Notes: generated by a model not told the origin, from the letters alone. A stretch of 64,000 nt of DNA from Hippopus hippopus (GCA_946811185.2 OX328100.1:20944999-21008998), one strand, 5' to 3'; shown: positions 1-10,045, counted from the first letter of the stretch. Program-made: numbers and translations.

Positions 1-196
1 TAGTTTCATATTGTAGGTCTGGGGTCAAAATTGCCTTCCTTCCATGGATCGCAAGTTTAACATGGGCTTCAAAATATTGTCACTTCAATTTAAACATTAA
101 TCAAGGGAAATAACTCTTTTTATGAAAGATAAAGTTCGTTACTATTTACCACCCTTGATTATCAAGCTGTAGTGATACATGATTGGTGCTAGACAA
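1..196 (-). repeat. F1 modular element, partial, off left edge
   Basis: This is the reverse complement of the block at 21837-22000, including the 'ccaattttgacccca' module and the 'tcaagggaaataac' segment. It runs out of the window on the left. Confidence 0.6.
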
Positions 197-206
197 GTTT
201 TTTAGC

Positions 207-866
207 TCCACTGGCCGAAGGCCAGCAGGCTTATGTTATGGCCCGTTGTCCGTTGTGCGTCCATCCGTATGTTAACTTTTTAGCTCACTTGAGCACAACG
301 TGCTCAAAGGGAGCTTTTAGGATCACCTGGTGTCCGTCGTGCGTCGTGTGTTGTCAAGAATTCTTTAAACATCAACTCCTCCTAAACCACTGGGCGGATT
401 TGGACCAAACTTGGCTGGAATGTTCCTTGGAAGGTCCTCTTTAAAAACTGTTCACAGAATTTGATTCCATCAAAAACTCTGGTTGCCATTGCAACCAAAT
501 GGAATTTTTTAGGGAATTCTTTAAAAATCTTCTCCTCTGAAACCACGGGTCAGATTTTGAAATAATTTCACAGATATGCTCCTTGGGTGACCCTTTTTAA
601 AAATTGTTCGTAAAATTTTGATCCGTCAAAAAATGTGGCTCTGGTGAATGGGGGCTTCTTGCACCATATAGAAATGAAGGAATTCTTCAAAATTCTTCTT
701 CTCTGAAACCGCTGGTCAGATTTCGAAATAATTTCACAGGATTGTTCCTTGGGTGACCCTTTTCAAAAATTGTTCGTAAAATTTTGATCCGTCAAAAAAC
801 GTTTGGCTTGTAGTGTTTTTACTTAATAGCCAGTGGAGCGATACAGGGCCATCATGGCCCTCTTGT
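207..866 (-). repeat. F1 modular element (short copy)
   Basis: Read on the minus strand it starts AACAAGAGGGCCATGATGG with a GGGCCATGATGGCCC hairpin and CGCTCCACTGGC. It contains two repeated ~125-base modules (the fcaaaattttgatcc-like lines at 595 and 780 are copies of each other) and ends with GGCCATAACATAAGC and a terminal GCCAGTGGAG, an inverted match to its start. Confidence 0.6.
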
Positions 867-1127
867 TTATTTGACCTACAGGAACCCCTTTCCTTGGTTT
901 GATGTTTGAGAGTTGCTCATGATGGCATACAGTGCTAACGTCCTGACTCATTCCCCAAATAATGTTCTTGATTTTTTGTCATATTAAAACTGTCCAGATT
1001 CTAAGCCCTGATAATGATCCCATTTGAATACCCTGACAACTGCATGGAACACTTCCCTTAACCCATAGAGCACCAAATAAACCTGTCAGACATTTTCATC
1101 CTGGAAACATGACACAAATAATTGCAA
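867..1127. other. No gene seen
   Basis: AT-rich intron sequence of the neurobeachin locus. I see no splice-bounded open frame here. Confidence 0.4.
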
Positions 1128-1290
1128 TTCCATGTTTGCTTTTGTCTACAGTGTTTATGCAAAGCAGACAGTGTAGATCGAAGATCAGGCTGCACATTTT
1201 GTGCAGCCTGATCTTGATCTACACTGGCTGCAAAGGCAACTATAGTCGTGAAAAGCACATTAAAGGCTAATAACTGTTGTGATTCCATAC
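1128..1290 (+). repeat. Family B palindromic element, fragment
   Basis: It carries the B hairpin arms (GATCAGGCTGCAC / GTGCAGCCTGATC) around a short loop, with the 'agtgtagat' and 'gatctacact' shoulders. The outer ends are eroded. Confidence 0.6.
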
Positions 1291-1309
1291 CTTGACAACT
1301 GTCTATTCC

Positions 1310-1530
1310 CTGCCTTGGTAACTGCCCAGATTATATACCCTAACAACTGTCCTGATTACATACCTTAATGAATGTCTTATGCTAAATGGCATACCTGATT
1401 CCTGTCCTCATTCCACACTCAAATAACTGCCTGATTCTATAATTTAATAGCTGTCCTGATTCCATACATTAATAATTTAATAGCTGTCCTGATTCCATAC
1501 ACTAACAATTTTCCTGGTTCCACACTCAGA
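1310..1530. repeat. Degenerate tandem repeats of a ~20-25 base phrase
   Basis: The phrase 'ctgtcctgattccatac' recurs about eight times with variations; one 30-base copy is repeated exactly around 1440-1500. It is a local minisatellite in an intron. Confidence 0.55.
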
Positions 1531-1540
1531 CAGCCGTCGT

Positions 1541-1755
1541 GGGTCTGTATTCATCAACCATTCTCAAGAACATTCTTAGTCTTGTTCTCTAGAATTTTCT
1601 AAATTTTAAAGTAACACAACTTCTGGTCGGCAAAACTAGAGTGATTTACAAAACCATTTGGTTTAGCCAATCAAAAGTTGTGTTACTTTCATATTTAGAA
1701 AATCTTGAAGATAATGACCAAGAATGGTCTTAAGAGTGGTTGATCAATATGGACC
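1541..1755. mobile_element. Family D MITE
   Basis: Inverted ends GGTCTGTATTCATCAACCATTCT and its complement bound a ~215-base element. Inner arms carry 'aagtaacacaacttctgg' and its inverse. A second copy lies at 56690-56878 and a half copy at 47393-47521. Confidence 0.7.
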
Positions 1756-1907
1756 TTGATTCCTTTTCCTAATTCTTTGCCCTGATAACTATCCTGATTT
1801 GATATGCAGTTAAAAAAATTGCTTGTTTTTGCTGTTGAAATGCAGACAACATGGATAGATTATTTTACAGATTTTGTTATATATCTGTGTTTTACATGTA
1901 CTTGCAG

Positions 1908-2075
1908 CAAAAATCCTTCAAGTGGTTTATGGACACTTTGACATAGTTACCTGTATAACAAGGTCGGAATGCAACCTGAACCAAGATTGCTATATAATTA
2001 CTGGTTCTAAGGATTGTACTGTGTTTGTGTGGATGTTCACCTCTAGGAATCAAGCCATTATTGGGGATAATGGAA
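1908..2075 (+). CDS. NBEA: Neurobeachin-family gene, WD40 coding exon (first of five in window)
   Basis: This is an internal coding exon of a BEACH-WD40 protein of the NBEA/LRBA/rugose group. It opens after a clear acceptor (CTTGCAG) and closes before a strong donor (GTAAGT), beginning with two bases of a split codon and ending with one. It encodes about 55 residues of a WD40 blade, including V-V-Y-G-H-F-D-I-V-T-C followed by a C-Y-I-I-T-G-S-K-D-C-T-V-x-V-W strand set. I recall the same order of motifs in neurobeachin and closely in Drosophila rugose. Family members are large cytosolic scaffolds involved in vesicle traffic and protein kinase A anchoring. Earlier exons (BEACH domain and the rest) must lie upstream of the window; I found no further exon in 1-1900. 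Confidence 0.9.
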
Positions 2076-2178
2076 GTAAGTAAGATTTTGCATGGAATTG
2101 TTTGATATGCTACAGTTTATTTTTAAATCATTGAAGATTGGTACAAGTGATTGCTCCTCTCCACTTGATGTTTTTCAT

Positions 2179-2537
2179 TTAACTCTTTACCAAACAACAG
2201 AAGTTTAGACTGGTCTGGGCTGAAAGCATTTTCAGACGACAAAATGGATGTGACTCAAAAATCAAAAATTGTTCTGGGAAGGGTAGAAAACCTTGCGGGA
2301 AAAAAAGAAAATGCCGGTTACCAAACGACAAAAATTTAGACTAGTCCGAGTTGAAAGCATTTGCAGATGACAAAATAAATGTGACTCAAAAATTGAAATA
2401 TGTTCTGGGAAAGATAGAAAACATTGTGGGAAAAGGAGAAAATGCTGGTTACCAGCATTTTCTCCTTTTCCCACAATGTTTTCAGAAGCTTTCTTTCACA
2501 GGGTTGTTGAAAGTCAAAATTGTGTGGTAATGAGATA
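2179..2537 (+). mobile_element. Family A MITE, two overlapping copies
   Basis: A first copy (TTAACTCTTTACC start) breaks off inside its central hairpin and runs into a second copy at about 2322, whose hairpin (ATGCTGGTTACCAGCAT core) and right arm are complete. This is either a nested insertion or an unequal recombination product. Confidence 0.75.
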
Positions 2538-2836
2538 ATTCAAAAAAGTTTTTGTCTTTTCTCTGAGATAATGTTTAATTAATTTTATTTGTACAAACTA
2601 GCTAACGGTGAGTCAGAAAAAAAGCCTGAATGGTTGTATGGTGAGTCATTGCAGCTGATGACTTCAAAAAATACCTGTTAAATATGCATAGTCAATATGA
2701 ACTATGTATAAAAACATGTAAAAATATTTTTGCAGGAGGAGAAATGGCTTTTCATGGGCAATTTGCCATTTTGCCACAATGATTTCAAAAGTGATCTCAT
2801 ACAAGATGCAGAAGTTGTTTGCCATCAATGATGTGT

Positions 2837-3020
2837 CAACCCTTTACTAATGACAAAGTTGAGGACTTGCCTAAATTCAAAGCATTTGCAGGTGACAACT
2901 TGCATATGGCTCAGATTTTGGAATCTGTCTTCGAAAGGGTAGAAATCATTGTAGGAAAAGGAGAAAATTTTCTCCTCTTCCCACAGTGTATTCAAAAGCC
3001 ATCTTATTCAGGGTAGTGGG
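2837..3020 (+). mobile_element. Family A MITE, internally deleted
   Basis: AACCCTTTAC start and left arm are present; the central hairpin has lost the GGTTACC apex. The right arm stops early. Confidence 0.7.
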
Positions 3021-3022
3021 AA

Positions 3023-3247
3023 TTAACCCTGTATCTTACAATCCTGAGGTTTAACAATCCTAAGATAGAAGGCTTTTGAAAAATTGTGGCAAAAGGAGAA
3101 AATGCTGGTTACCAGCATTTTATCCTTTTCCCATGTTTTCTTCCCTAACACAGACAAATCCCACCAGTGATGCCACTGTTGATTTGTTGTCTGTAAATGC
3201 TTTCAGTTTGCACAAATCTAAGATTTTGTTGTTTGGTAAGGAGTTAA
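3023..3247 (-). mobile_element. Family A MITE
   Basis: TTAACCC start, central ATGCTGGTTACCAGCAT apex and GGTAAGGAGTTAA end are present. It lies tail to tail with the previous copy. Confidence 0.75.
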
Positions 3248-3379
3248 AAATCATATTGTATGGTAAAAGTTAAAACTCTTTCACAACTGGGTAATTTTTA
3301 GTTCGAAAATTGCGATTAAGGTTATTTATTTCCAACCGAACATTCATTTATTCATCATTTCATCTCCTATCTTAACCAG

Positions 3380-3484
3380 GTATAGATTACCCGACCCCTA
3401 AAGCAACCCTGACAGGACACAATGCAGAGGTGACTTGTGTGTCAGTGCTCGCAGAACTTGGAATGGTAGTTAGTGGATCAAAAG
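3380..3484 (+). CDS. NBEA: Neurobeachin-family gene, second WD40 exon
   Basis: The exon lies between an acceptor (TTAACCAG) and a donor (GTAAAA). It joins in frame to the previous exon: the last A of that exon plus GT forms a Ser codon. The encoded stretch includes [16 protein letters not shown], then [11 protein letters not shown], the conserved beginning of a WD40 repeat. It ends with one base of the next codon. Phase continuity on both sides and the family match make this secure. Confidence 0.9.
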
Positions 3485-3554
3485 GTAAAATACTCTCCTT
3501 TTGTCTTTTCTTTATGTAGACTCATTTTAACTTTTTAAAATGATATGAAGTGTA

Positions 3555-3833
3555 TGGCCTCTACATTGATTGTAAGGTGTTTGACGCAGTTTTCAACATT
3601 ATTTCAGTTATATCATGGTGGCCAATGCACCTTTCCATGCTTTCCTGGAGTACTCCACACAATATTCTTTCCAAGCCACTGGCTTGTTGAAACAATGGTC
3701 AGCAATGAGAGAGGAATGAATCCTGTAGCAATGACTATCATCAATCTTTGGAAAGAAATTGGCCGAGCTAGGGAATGAACCATTGACCTCCAGTTCTCAA
3801 GTCCTGTATGCTACTGACTGAGCTACTGGGGCT
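3555..3833 (-). repeat. tRNA-derived SINE in neurobeachin intron
   Basis: On the minus strand it begins with a tRNA-like head (GTAGCTCAGTCAGTAGCAT) and ends in a tail near the GTTGAAAACTGCGTCAAACA segment. The body matches the better preserved copies at 18678 and 62058. Confidence 0.75.
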
Positions 3834-3864
3834 CTGCTAACAAGGACACAAATCATGAAATTGC

Positions 3865-4093
3865 TTAACCCTTTCCTAAACAAGCCCTGGTTTTCACGAC
3901 CCTCAGAAAGAAGCCTTCTGAAAACATTGTTGGAAAAGGAGAAAATGCTGGTAACCAGCATTTTCTCCTTTTACCACAATGTTTTCTTCCCTTCCCAAAA
4001 CAAATTTCAATTTTTGAGTCACATTTATTTTGTCGTCTGCAAATGCTTCCAATTTGGACTAGTCTAAAATTATGTCGTTTGGTAAAGAGTTAA
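3865..4093 (-). mobile_element. Family A MITE
   Basis: Complete copy with TTAACCC and GAGTTAA ends and a full central hairpin. Confidence 0.8.
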
Positions 4094-4158
4094 AATGAGC
4101 AATATTCTCATTACCGATTGTGTTTTCTTTTCTGTCAAGTGTAAATTGGTTAATCCTT

Positions 4159-4382
4159 CAACTCTTTACCAAACAACAAAACTTTAGATATGTCCAAATT
4201 GAAAGCATTTGCAGAGGACAAAAATGATAGTTATTCAAAAATGGAAATTTGCTTTTTGAAGGGTAGAAAGATCGTGGAAAAAGGGGAAAAAGCTTGTTAC
4301 CAGCATTTTCTCCTTTTCCGACAATGTTTTCAAAAGCTTTTTTCCTCAGGGTCATTCAAAGCTAGGATTGTTTGATAAAAGG
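4159..4382 (+). mobile_element. Family A MITE
   Basis: Near-complete copy; the central hairpin has several mismatches. Confidence 0.75.
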
Positions 4383-4424
4383 TTTATGAACTCATAACCA
4401 GATAGCAATTATATACTTCTTCAT

Positions 4425-4497
4425 ATTGAAAGCATTTGAAGAAAACAAAGCAAATATGGCTGAAAAGATTAGATTTGTCTTTGATAGGGTACAAAAC
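4425..4497 (+). mobile_element. Family A MITE, left-arm fragment
   Basis: Only 'attgaaagcatttg…gatagggta' of the left arm remains, cut off by the next A copy at its TTAA. Confidence 0.55.
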
Positions 4498-4726
4498 TTA
4501 ACCCTTTACCACACAGCAAAATTTAAGACCTATCCAAATTGAAAGCATTTGCAGACAACAATTTCATAGTGGCTCAAATGACGCAACTTTTCTTTGATGG
4601 GGTAGAAAACTTTGTGGGAAAAGGAGAAAATGCTGGTTACCAGCATTTTCTCCTTTTCCCACAATGTTTTCAAAAGGCCTCTTTTTTAGGGGCGTCAAAA
4701 GGCGTCATTGTGTGGTAAAGGGTTAA
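4498..4726 (+). mobile_element. Family A MITE, reference-quality copy
   Basis: TTAACCCTTTACCACACA at the left and its exact complement TGTGTGGTAAAGGGTTAA at the right give 18-base perfect inverted ends with TTAA on both sides. The centre is a long perfect hairpin around ATGCTGGTTACCAGCAT. TTAA plus CCCTTT is the signature of piggyBac-type elements; no transposase is present. Confidence 0.88.
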
Positions 4727-4767
4727 GTGAGAAAAGCTTCCTGCAATGCTTTCAGTAGCCATCTTTC

Positions 4768-5065
4768 TCAAGATTGAATGATTATATGGTGTTTGGAGGC
4801 ATTTTCAGTGATATCTCTGTGGCCGGATTCATCTATTTATGCTTTTCTGGAGAGTCTTGTACCACAACTTTGCACAATATTCTTCCCAAGACACTGGCTG
4901 CTTTCACTAGTAACCAGTGTCAAAACAATGATCAGCAGTGAGAGAGGAATGAATTCTTTTTGCAATGACTATCATCAGTCTTTGGAAAGAAATTGGCTGA
5001 GCTGGAGATTTCAACCAACAACCCCCTGTTCTCAAATCCTATATATGTACTTAGCTCTTGAGGTT
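4768..5065 (-). repeat. tRNA-derived SINE, diverged
   Basis: It has the same body order as the SINE at 3555 ('ttccaag-cac-tggctgctt', 'gagagaggaatgaat', 'aaagaaattggc-gagc'), but the tRNA head is decayed. Confidence 0.6.
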
Positions 5066-5364
5066 GTAAAGACATGTGACTGTTTGGTAGAACTTAAATG
5101 TCCGAACAGAAACTCACCAAAAGCATAAATACAGGCTACAGGATGTACAAAGTTTTATCAAGCAAGGTGAAGGAACTTACCTGATGAGCCTATGGGTTTA
5201 CACTGCTCAGCCATTGTCAAGATATCGTAATGTGACTTGTAAACTAATGGTTCAAAAGACTTATAGAAAAATAAATTTATGAACTATTGTGATTACTATA
5301 GTAATACTAATTTGATGTAAAACAATACAAGATGAAGAAAATTTAATGTGTTCTAATATTTCAG

Positions 5365-5567
5365 ATGGACCCTGTCTGATCCACACCCTGAATGGAGATC
5401 TGTTGAGATCCCTTGACCCTCCAGGTGACCAGATCATGACGGCTAAGTTTATTGCCATGTCCAGGGAAACCTTTGCCATGGTGACCTATGATCAAGGAGA
5501 TATATGCAATTTCAGTGTGAATGGACGCCTTCTCAGACACGTGAAACATAAAGAGGGGAGCTTACAG
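5365..5567 (+). CDS. NBEA: Neurobeachin-family gene, third WD40 exon
   Basis: It follows an ATATTTCAG acceptor. The first two bases complete an Asp codon split with the previous exon, then G-P-C-L-I-H-T-L-N-G-D-L-L-R-S-L-D-P-P follows, a highly family-specific block. F-S-V-N-G-R-L-L-R-H lies near the end. The exon ends on a codon boundary at CAG|GTGACA, a weaker donor than its neighbours. If this donor is missed, the reading frame runs into the intron for about 40 residues and stops at 5693, which would give a truncated WD40 domain. Whether that form is made cannot be told from sequence. Confidence 0.92.
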
Positions 5568-5849
5568 GTGACATTACTTTTCTATGAAGAATCAAATGTT
5601 CTTAAAACAGGAGTAATGGTTTCACATACTACATATCCATTTGTAAACAGCATTTTTGGTTGCGACAAACCTCTTTTGAAAACATGTTGGTAAAAGTGGA
5701 AATTACTTTTAGTGTCCAATTTCTACTCGGCTGTTTTCGAAGAAAATATAGACATATTGCAGTAGCCCTGTGGTCATCTGCATTGTCATTGCGTAGCAAA
5801 AAATTCAACATTTTATAATATCTTTTATTACTGAAGATATTTACTTAAA

Positions 5850-6010
5850 ACATCAATCGAGTTGTTTACTATCAAAAGGGGAACCCATACAACAAGGGCA
5901 GGTAACCATCAAAGTGTTTTTTACACAGTTATGCCCCTTTTTCGACTTGGAATTTTTACTGAAAATCAAGCAACTGCAGCCTAGCGTTGGCAAATGCATG
6001 CCGTTCTCTT
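5850..6010. repeat. Dispersed repeat, two copies in window
   Basis: The stretch around 'cagttatgcccctttttcgactt' and 'aaaatcaagca-ctgcagcc' recurs at 55190-55340 with about 80% similarity by eye. It ends right before the acceptor of the fourth exon. Confidence 0.6.
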
Positions 6011-6021
6011 GTTTATTTTAG

Positions 6022-6173
6022 GCTATGACGTTGAGTAGAGATGGACAATATCTGATGGTGGGTGGAGATTCTGGAGTAGTGGAGGTGTGGCGGTCACATG
6101 ACCTGACTCTGTTATATACATATCCACAATGTGACAGTGCTATATGCTCACTGGCTCTGTCACATGATCACAA
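6022..6173 (+). CDS. NBEA: Neurobeachin-family gene, fourth WD40 exon
   Basis: It is preceded by a TTTATTTTAG acceptor and followed by GTAAGT. In frame it reads [23 protein letters not shown], then [11 protein letters not shown] and L-A-L-S-H-D-H. The S-R-D-G-Q-Y-L and G-G-D-x-G-V-V-E-V-W blocks are diagnostic of the NBEA/LRBA C-terminal propeller rather than the NBEAL1/2 branch. The exon ends with two bases of a Lys codon completed by the next exon. Confidence 0.92.
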
Positions 6174-6488
6174 GTAAGTTTGTCTTTCATCTTATACATT
6201 TGTGTCATGCTTCGTTAAAAGGGGGTTTAATGCATCTACAAAAAGTATATACCTGTGTCAGCCTGTCAGATACGTAAAATGTTGCCAAGTAGCTCTATCT
6301 TTTGTTTACTTTTACCTGGTTTAAGAATTCATTTTCCTACCAGTGAATAAGGCTTAGACCAAATGTACACTATCAGATTGTCATTTTCACAATGATTTCC
6401 ATAATTTTGAATGATACTATTTAAATTCAAATGCATTTTAACACAGGCATTGGTTAGTTTTTGCTGCTACTGGGCCTTTAAGGAACCT

Positions 6489-6849
6489 GGGCCCAGTTTC
6501 ACGAAAAAATTGAAGTCTCTTATTTTACTCAAATCTACGGTTTTGACTTAAGTTGATATTATTTTTTGAGATGCATTTCAGTAACATTAACACACTGTAG
6601 TAACATTTTAAAATCCTGAGTTGACACTGTGTTTCAGGGTCAACTAAGCAAAATAAATGGACTTAAGTTGATAGCAGACTAGAGTCCATTATTTCACTGA
6701 GTTGAGTCTAAAACGTTGAAAATGTTCCACAAGTTTTTTAATGTTTGTGAAATGTTTCTGGAATAACATTTCAACTTAAGTCGGAAAATAAGTCGTTTTG
6801 CAGATTTGAGTAAAATAAGAGACTTAAATTTTTTCGTGAAACCGGGCCC
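6489..6849. mobile_element. Family E inverted-repeat element
   Basis: GGGCCCAGTTTCACGAAAAA at the left and its near-exact complement at the right bound a ~360-base element with arms of about 50 bases. No open frame lies inside. It sits in the last intron of the neurobeachin gene. Confidence 0.8.
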
Positions 6850-6883
6850 TGATTTGATACCAACTGGTTGCACTGGTCACTTG

Positions 6884-6978
6884 GGAGTGTCCTTGGGCAT
6901 TAAACTGTAGAGCCTGATTTATGAGACCAAGGGAAGACAGGAGTAGGTGGGCTGTCGCCTTAATATGACTGACATAAC
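6884..6978 (+). repeat. SINE fragment
   Basis: 'gggagtgtccttgggc' and 'gggctgtcgcc-taatatgactga' match the body of the SINEs at 16080 and 54246. Confidence 0.5.
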
Positions 6979-7138
6979 ATGGAGAACAAATTAACTTGTT
7001 TGTAATTTTATTATTTTTTTTTTTATAAAAGTCTGTGTAGAAGTAGGAAAAGCTTTATTTTGTAAAAGAAAAATATAGACTCGAAGAGAACTCTACAGAT
7101 ATCATCATTTATCTTTGCCTCTTTCTTTTACTTTTCAG

Positions 7139-7229
7139 GTTTTTGCTGGCAGGGTTAGCAACTGGTTGTTTATTAGTGTTTAATATTGATTTCAACAAAT
7201 GGCACCATGAGTATCAGGAGAAATATTAA
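7139..7229 (+). CDS. NBEA: Neurobeachin-family gene, terminal coding exon
   Basis: The last coding exon follows CTTTTCAG. It encodes [21 protein letters not shown], then H-H-E-Y-Q-E-K-Y and stop TAA. The W-H-H-E-Y-Q-x-x-Y end is the known C terminus of neurobeachin/LRBA/rugose proteins, so the protein is complete at this end. The stop codon is embedded in a TTAA tetranucleotide (7226-7229) that is also the boundary of a family B MITE, so the 3' UTR starts inside a transposon. Confidence 0.93.
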
Positions 7230-7455
7230 CCCTTTACCCTCCTAACTCCTTAGGCTGCTAAACACGTCTCAAGGACCTTTTGCGGACAATGTACATCAAG
7301 ATCAGACTGCACAGAACATGCAGTCTGATCTCAGATCTACACTGTCCGATAAGGAGATACTATTCTCCCAAAAGATAACGCTTAAGTAGCAAAATTCTGG
7401 GTTTTACTATTGGCTTGAAAGTTTCATTAAAACTATTTAGCAGGTTAAAGGTTCA
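7226..7455 (+). mobile_element. Family B MITE inserted at the neurobeachin stop codon
   Basis: It starts TTAACCCTTTA, has the central GATCAGACTGCA / TGCAGTCTGATC palindrome, and ends TTAGCAGGTTAAAGGTTCA. The left TTAA overlaps the final Tyr codon and TAA stop; the right TTCA looks like a mutated TTAA duplicate. Confidence 0.75.
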
Positions 7456-7800
7456 GTAGTTGTTATGGATGACAGAAAGAATCTTTGTTCAACAGGGATA
7501 ACTGTTATGAAGCGAGGTTTTACCCTTTACCAAGCAATCCTGAGTTTTCACAACCAGGAAAAAGACTTTTGAAAATGTGGGAAGAGGAGAAAATGCATGT
7601 AACCAGCATTTTCTCCATCTTACTTGATAGTTGTTGTGGATGACAGAGAGCATCATTTTCGACAGGGATAATTGTTATGTATCAAGGTTTAACCCTTTAC
7701 CAAGCAATCCTGAGTTTTCACAACCTCAAAAAGAAGACTTGACAACATTGTGGGAAAAGGAGAAAATGCTTGTAACTAGCATTTTCTCCATTTTTCATAA
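7456..7800 (+). repeat. Tandem duplication, unit about 173 bases
   Basis: 'gttgtt-tggatgacagag' plus the left half of a family A copy occurs at 7456-7628 and again from 7629. The second copy continues into a full A element (7689-7890). The first holds only a truncated A element (7519-7622). Confidence 0.65.
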
Positions 7801-7890
7801 TGTTGTCTGCCCTTTTCTAAAGACAAATCCTATAATTTTGATCACATTTACAAATATTTGAATACGTTGTCAGGTAAAGAGTTTAACAAG
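7689..7890 (-). mobile_element. Family A MITE
   Basis: TTTAACCCTTTACC start and GGTAAAGAGTTTAA end; the central apex reads ATGCTTGTAACTAGCAT. Confidence 0.7.
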
Positions 7891-7984
7891 ACTTGTTCAT
7901 ATTATTATGTTGGATACATTCCACAGTGTTTGTTGGTTGAAAGAATTCATAGAGTGCCAAGCGTTATAATGGAAATATTCAGTG

Positions 7985-8212
7985 TTTAGCCTTTTGTAAC
8001 ACAATCCCTAGTTGTAACGACCCAGACAAATAAAGATTTTGAAAACATTGTGGGAAAAGGAGAAAATGCTGGTAACAAGCATTTTCTCCTTTGCCCCCAA
8101 TGTTTTCTACCCTATCAAAGACAAAGATCATCATCTGAGGTACATGTAATTTATCATCTGCAAATGCCTTCAACATTGTGGAGTGTAACATTTTTTCGTT
8201 TGGTTGAGTGTT
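7985..8212 (-). mobile_element. Family A MITE
   Basis: Complete arms and hairpin; terminal bases altered. Confidence 0.7.
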
Positions 8213-8412
8213 TACCCTTTACATGACGACCAGAATTTAGACTTGTACAGTGACAACAAATGTTAGGATTAGTCTCTGTATGGGTAGGGAACATTGTTGG
8301 AAAAGAAGAAAATGCTAGTTACCAGTCTTTTCTTCCTTTCTAAACACTGTTTTCAAAAGCCTTTTCCTTTTGGTCTTCAAAACGAGGGTTTGTGTTGTGT
8401 GGTAAAGGGCGC
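8213..8412 (+). mobile_element. Family A MITE
   Basis: It directly abuts the previous copy, in opposite orientation, and ends GTGTGGTAAAGGGC. It has internal deletions. Confidence 0.65.
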
Positions 8413-8454
8413 AAAAAAGACTCAGTTATTGCTTTTTCCATAGCTGGTTTATTC

Positions 8455-8560
8455 AGAATATCAAAAAGCTGACCTAAGGTCCAAGATCAGTCTGGTTATT
8501 CAATACAATTTAATCTTGATTTACACTCTTTGCAAATATAACTGAATTGTGTTTTGCACT
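8455..8560. repeat. Family B fragment
   Basis: 'ccaagatcag-ctggt' and 'aatcttgatttacactctttgcaa' are the shoulders of the B palindrome, badly eroded. Confidence 0.4.
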
Positions 8561-9045
8561 CTACAGATTAAATTTAAACATCTTTTGTTGTTTTGTATGA
8601 CATGGATATGGAAGGTTTATTTTCACTTACATATATTTAGCAAATATTATTTAATTTTTTCACTTGCAAACATTTGCTCATTTGTTAAATCATATATTTT
8701 TTCTTTCTTTTCGCTGACTGAGAATGTTAATTTTATTTACTTTCCAGTCTAAGAGTTTACATGTTTGCTATTACAACTTATTGAGCAAATTTACTGATAT
8801 TGGACAAATATTTGTGTGATGGGGAAATTTATCCTCAAGGTTTTCATAGCAGTTAAGAAGATTAAATGTGTTCTTTTATTTGATATCTAGAAGTCCAAGT
8901 ATTGTTTTAAGTTGGTGTGATGTATGATGAGGTTATGTGTAGTGTATTACTAAATATATAAAGATCAAGTGAAATTTTACTCAACCAAGTGCATGCTTTA
9001 TGTGGGTCAATTATGGTACAAATATGAGTTTTTTTTATATTCCTG
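8561..9045. other. No gene seen
   Basis: Very AT-rich. A 67-codon frame (8549-8752) is compositionally biased (Phe/Tyr/Ile) and not convincing. Nothing else supported. Confidence 0.4.
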
Positions 9046-9047
9046 CT

Positions 9048-9140
9048 TCCAACAGCTTTTGAAAACATTGAGGGAAAAGCAGCAAGTGCTTGTTTCAAAC
9101 AATTGCTCCTTTTTCCATGATGTTTTCCATATCATTTGAA
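9048..9140 (-). mobile_element. Family A MITE, fragment
   Basis: 'cttttgaaaacattgaggg' and a decayed hairpin remain. Confidence 0.5.
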
Positions 9141-9428
9141 AAATACAATCTCCTTTTATCATAAGTTTCTCTTTCATGTTTTTTGAAGTGTTTAATGGCA
9201 GATATTGAAGTAAGCTAGTTAGGTAACTGTTTAAATTTTGAGTTTTGTTATGAATTCTTTTTATTTAAGTTTTGTGATGATAGTTAAACATTCCCTATGG
9301 TTATATAATACATTCCTCTCACTCTGTACCAGTATGTTTAGTCTGGACCTAATTTTATTCCTAAGTGCTATGTTCCTTTTTTTTTTTTTACATGAAATTA
9401 TTGTAAACCTGTTTTTGGTGAAAAACAA

Positions 9429-9653
9429 ATGAGTCATGCTCTGAGAAAAGTGGGTCTAATGTATCTCAGTGATATAATATAGCAAGCAAATAATCACATA
9501 GGGATCCATAAAATCCATTAAGTATAATAACTCACTGAACCATGAGGTAAAATAGTTCTTTGACATGCATGGACTGCTCAGGCTGACATGGGTTGATACT
9601 TTCTGCAGATGCATTAAACCCCCTTTTCTCAGAGCATGGCCCATATTTTGAAA
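9429..9653 (-). mobile_element. Family C MITE, partly deleted
   Basis: Ends GAGTCATGCTCTGAG and CTCAGAGCATGGCCC are inverted. The right half keeps 'ggctgacatgggttgat' and 'gcagatgcattaaaccc'; the left GC hairpin arm is shortened. Confidence 0.7.
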
Positions 9654-9693
9654 AGAAGTCTGCACAGGTTTTTCCTTTGCTCACTAACGGGAC

Positions 9694-9728
9694 AAGTTTT
9701 TTTTTTTTCCCCGGGGGGGGGGGGGAAT
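9694..9728. repeat. Homopolymer cluster T/C/G
   Basis: A run of T, a few C, then about 13 G. A second long T run follows at 9847-9867. Confidence 0.8.
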
Positions 9729-10045
9729 AAAGGGGAAACCGCTCTTCAAGGTATTTGGTATGTAGTCTTGTATAAACATGTAGCTTTTCTATATTTATAT
9801 TGAAACTGTATTGAAACATTTCATTTATGTTTACTTTTTTCTTGTGTTTTTTTTTTTTTTTTTTTTTCTTTATCATAAAGACCACATACTTTGAAATGAT
9901 TATCTCAGTGACACTATTGAAGGGACCAATATAACATCTATAAGCCTAACCTTTAGACAGACATTTTTTATCAATTTATTCTGCAGAAAAATGTGAAATT
10001 TTACATGTATGTATGAATGAAGATTGCATATTTTCTATTTCCTTT

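Noticed and set aside
5568..5693. Alternative C terminus by reading past the third exon's donor
   Set aside because: The donor is weak but usable, and the correct frame continues perfectly into the next exon; kept only as a remark.
9532..9885. 117-codon minus-strand frame
   Set aside because: It crosses homopolymers and a family C MITE; no splice or family support.
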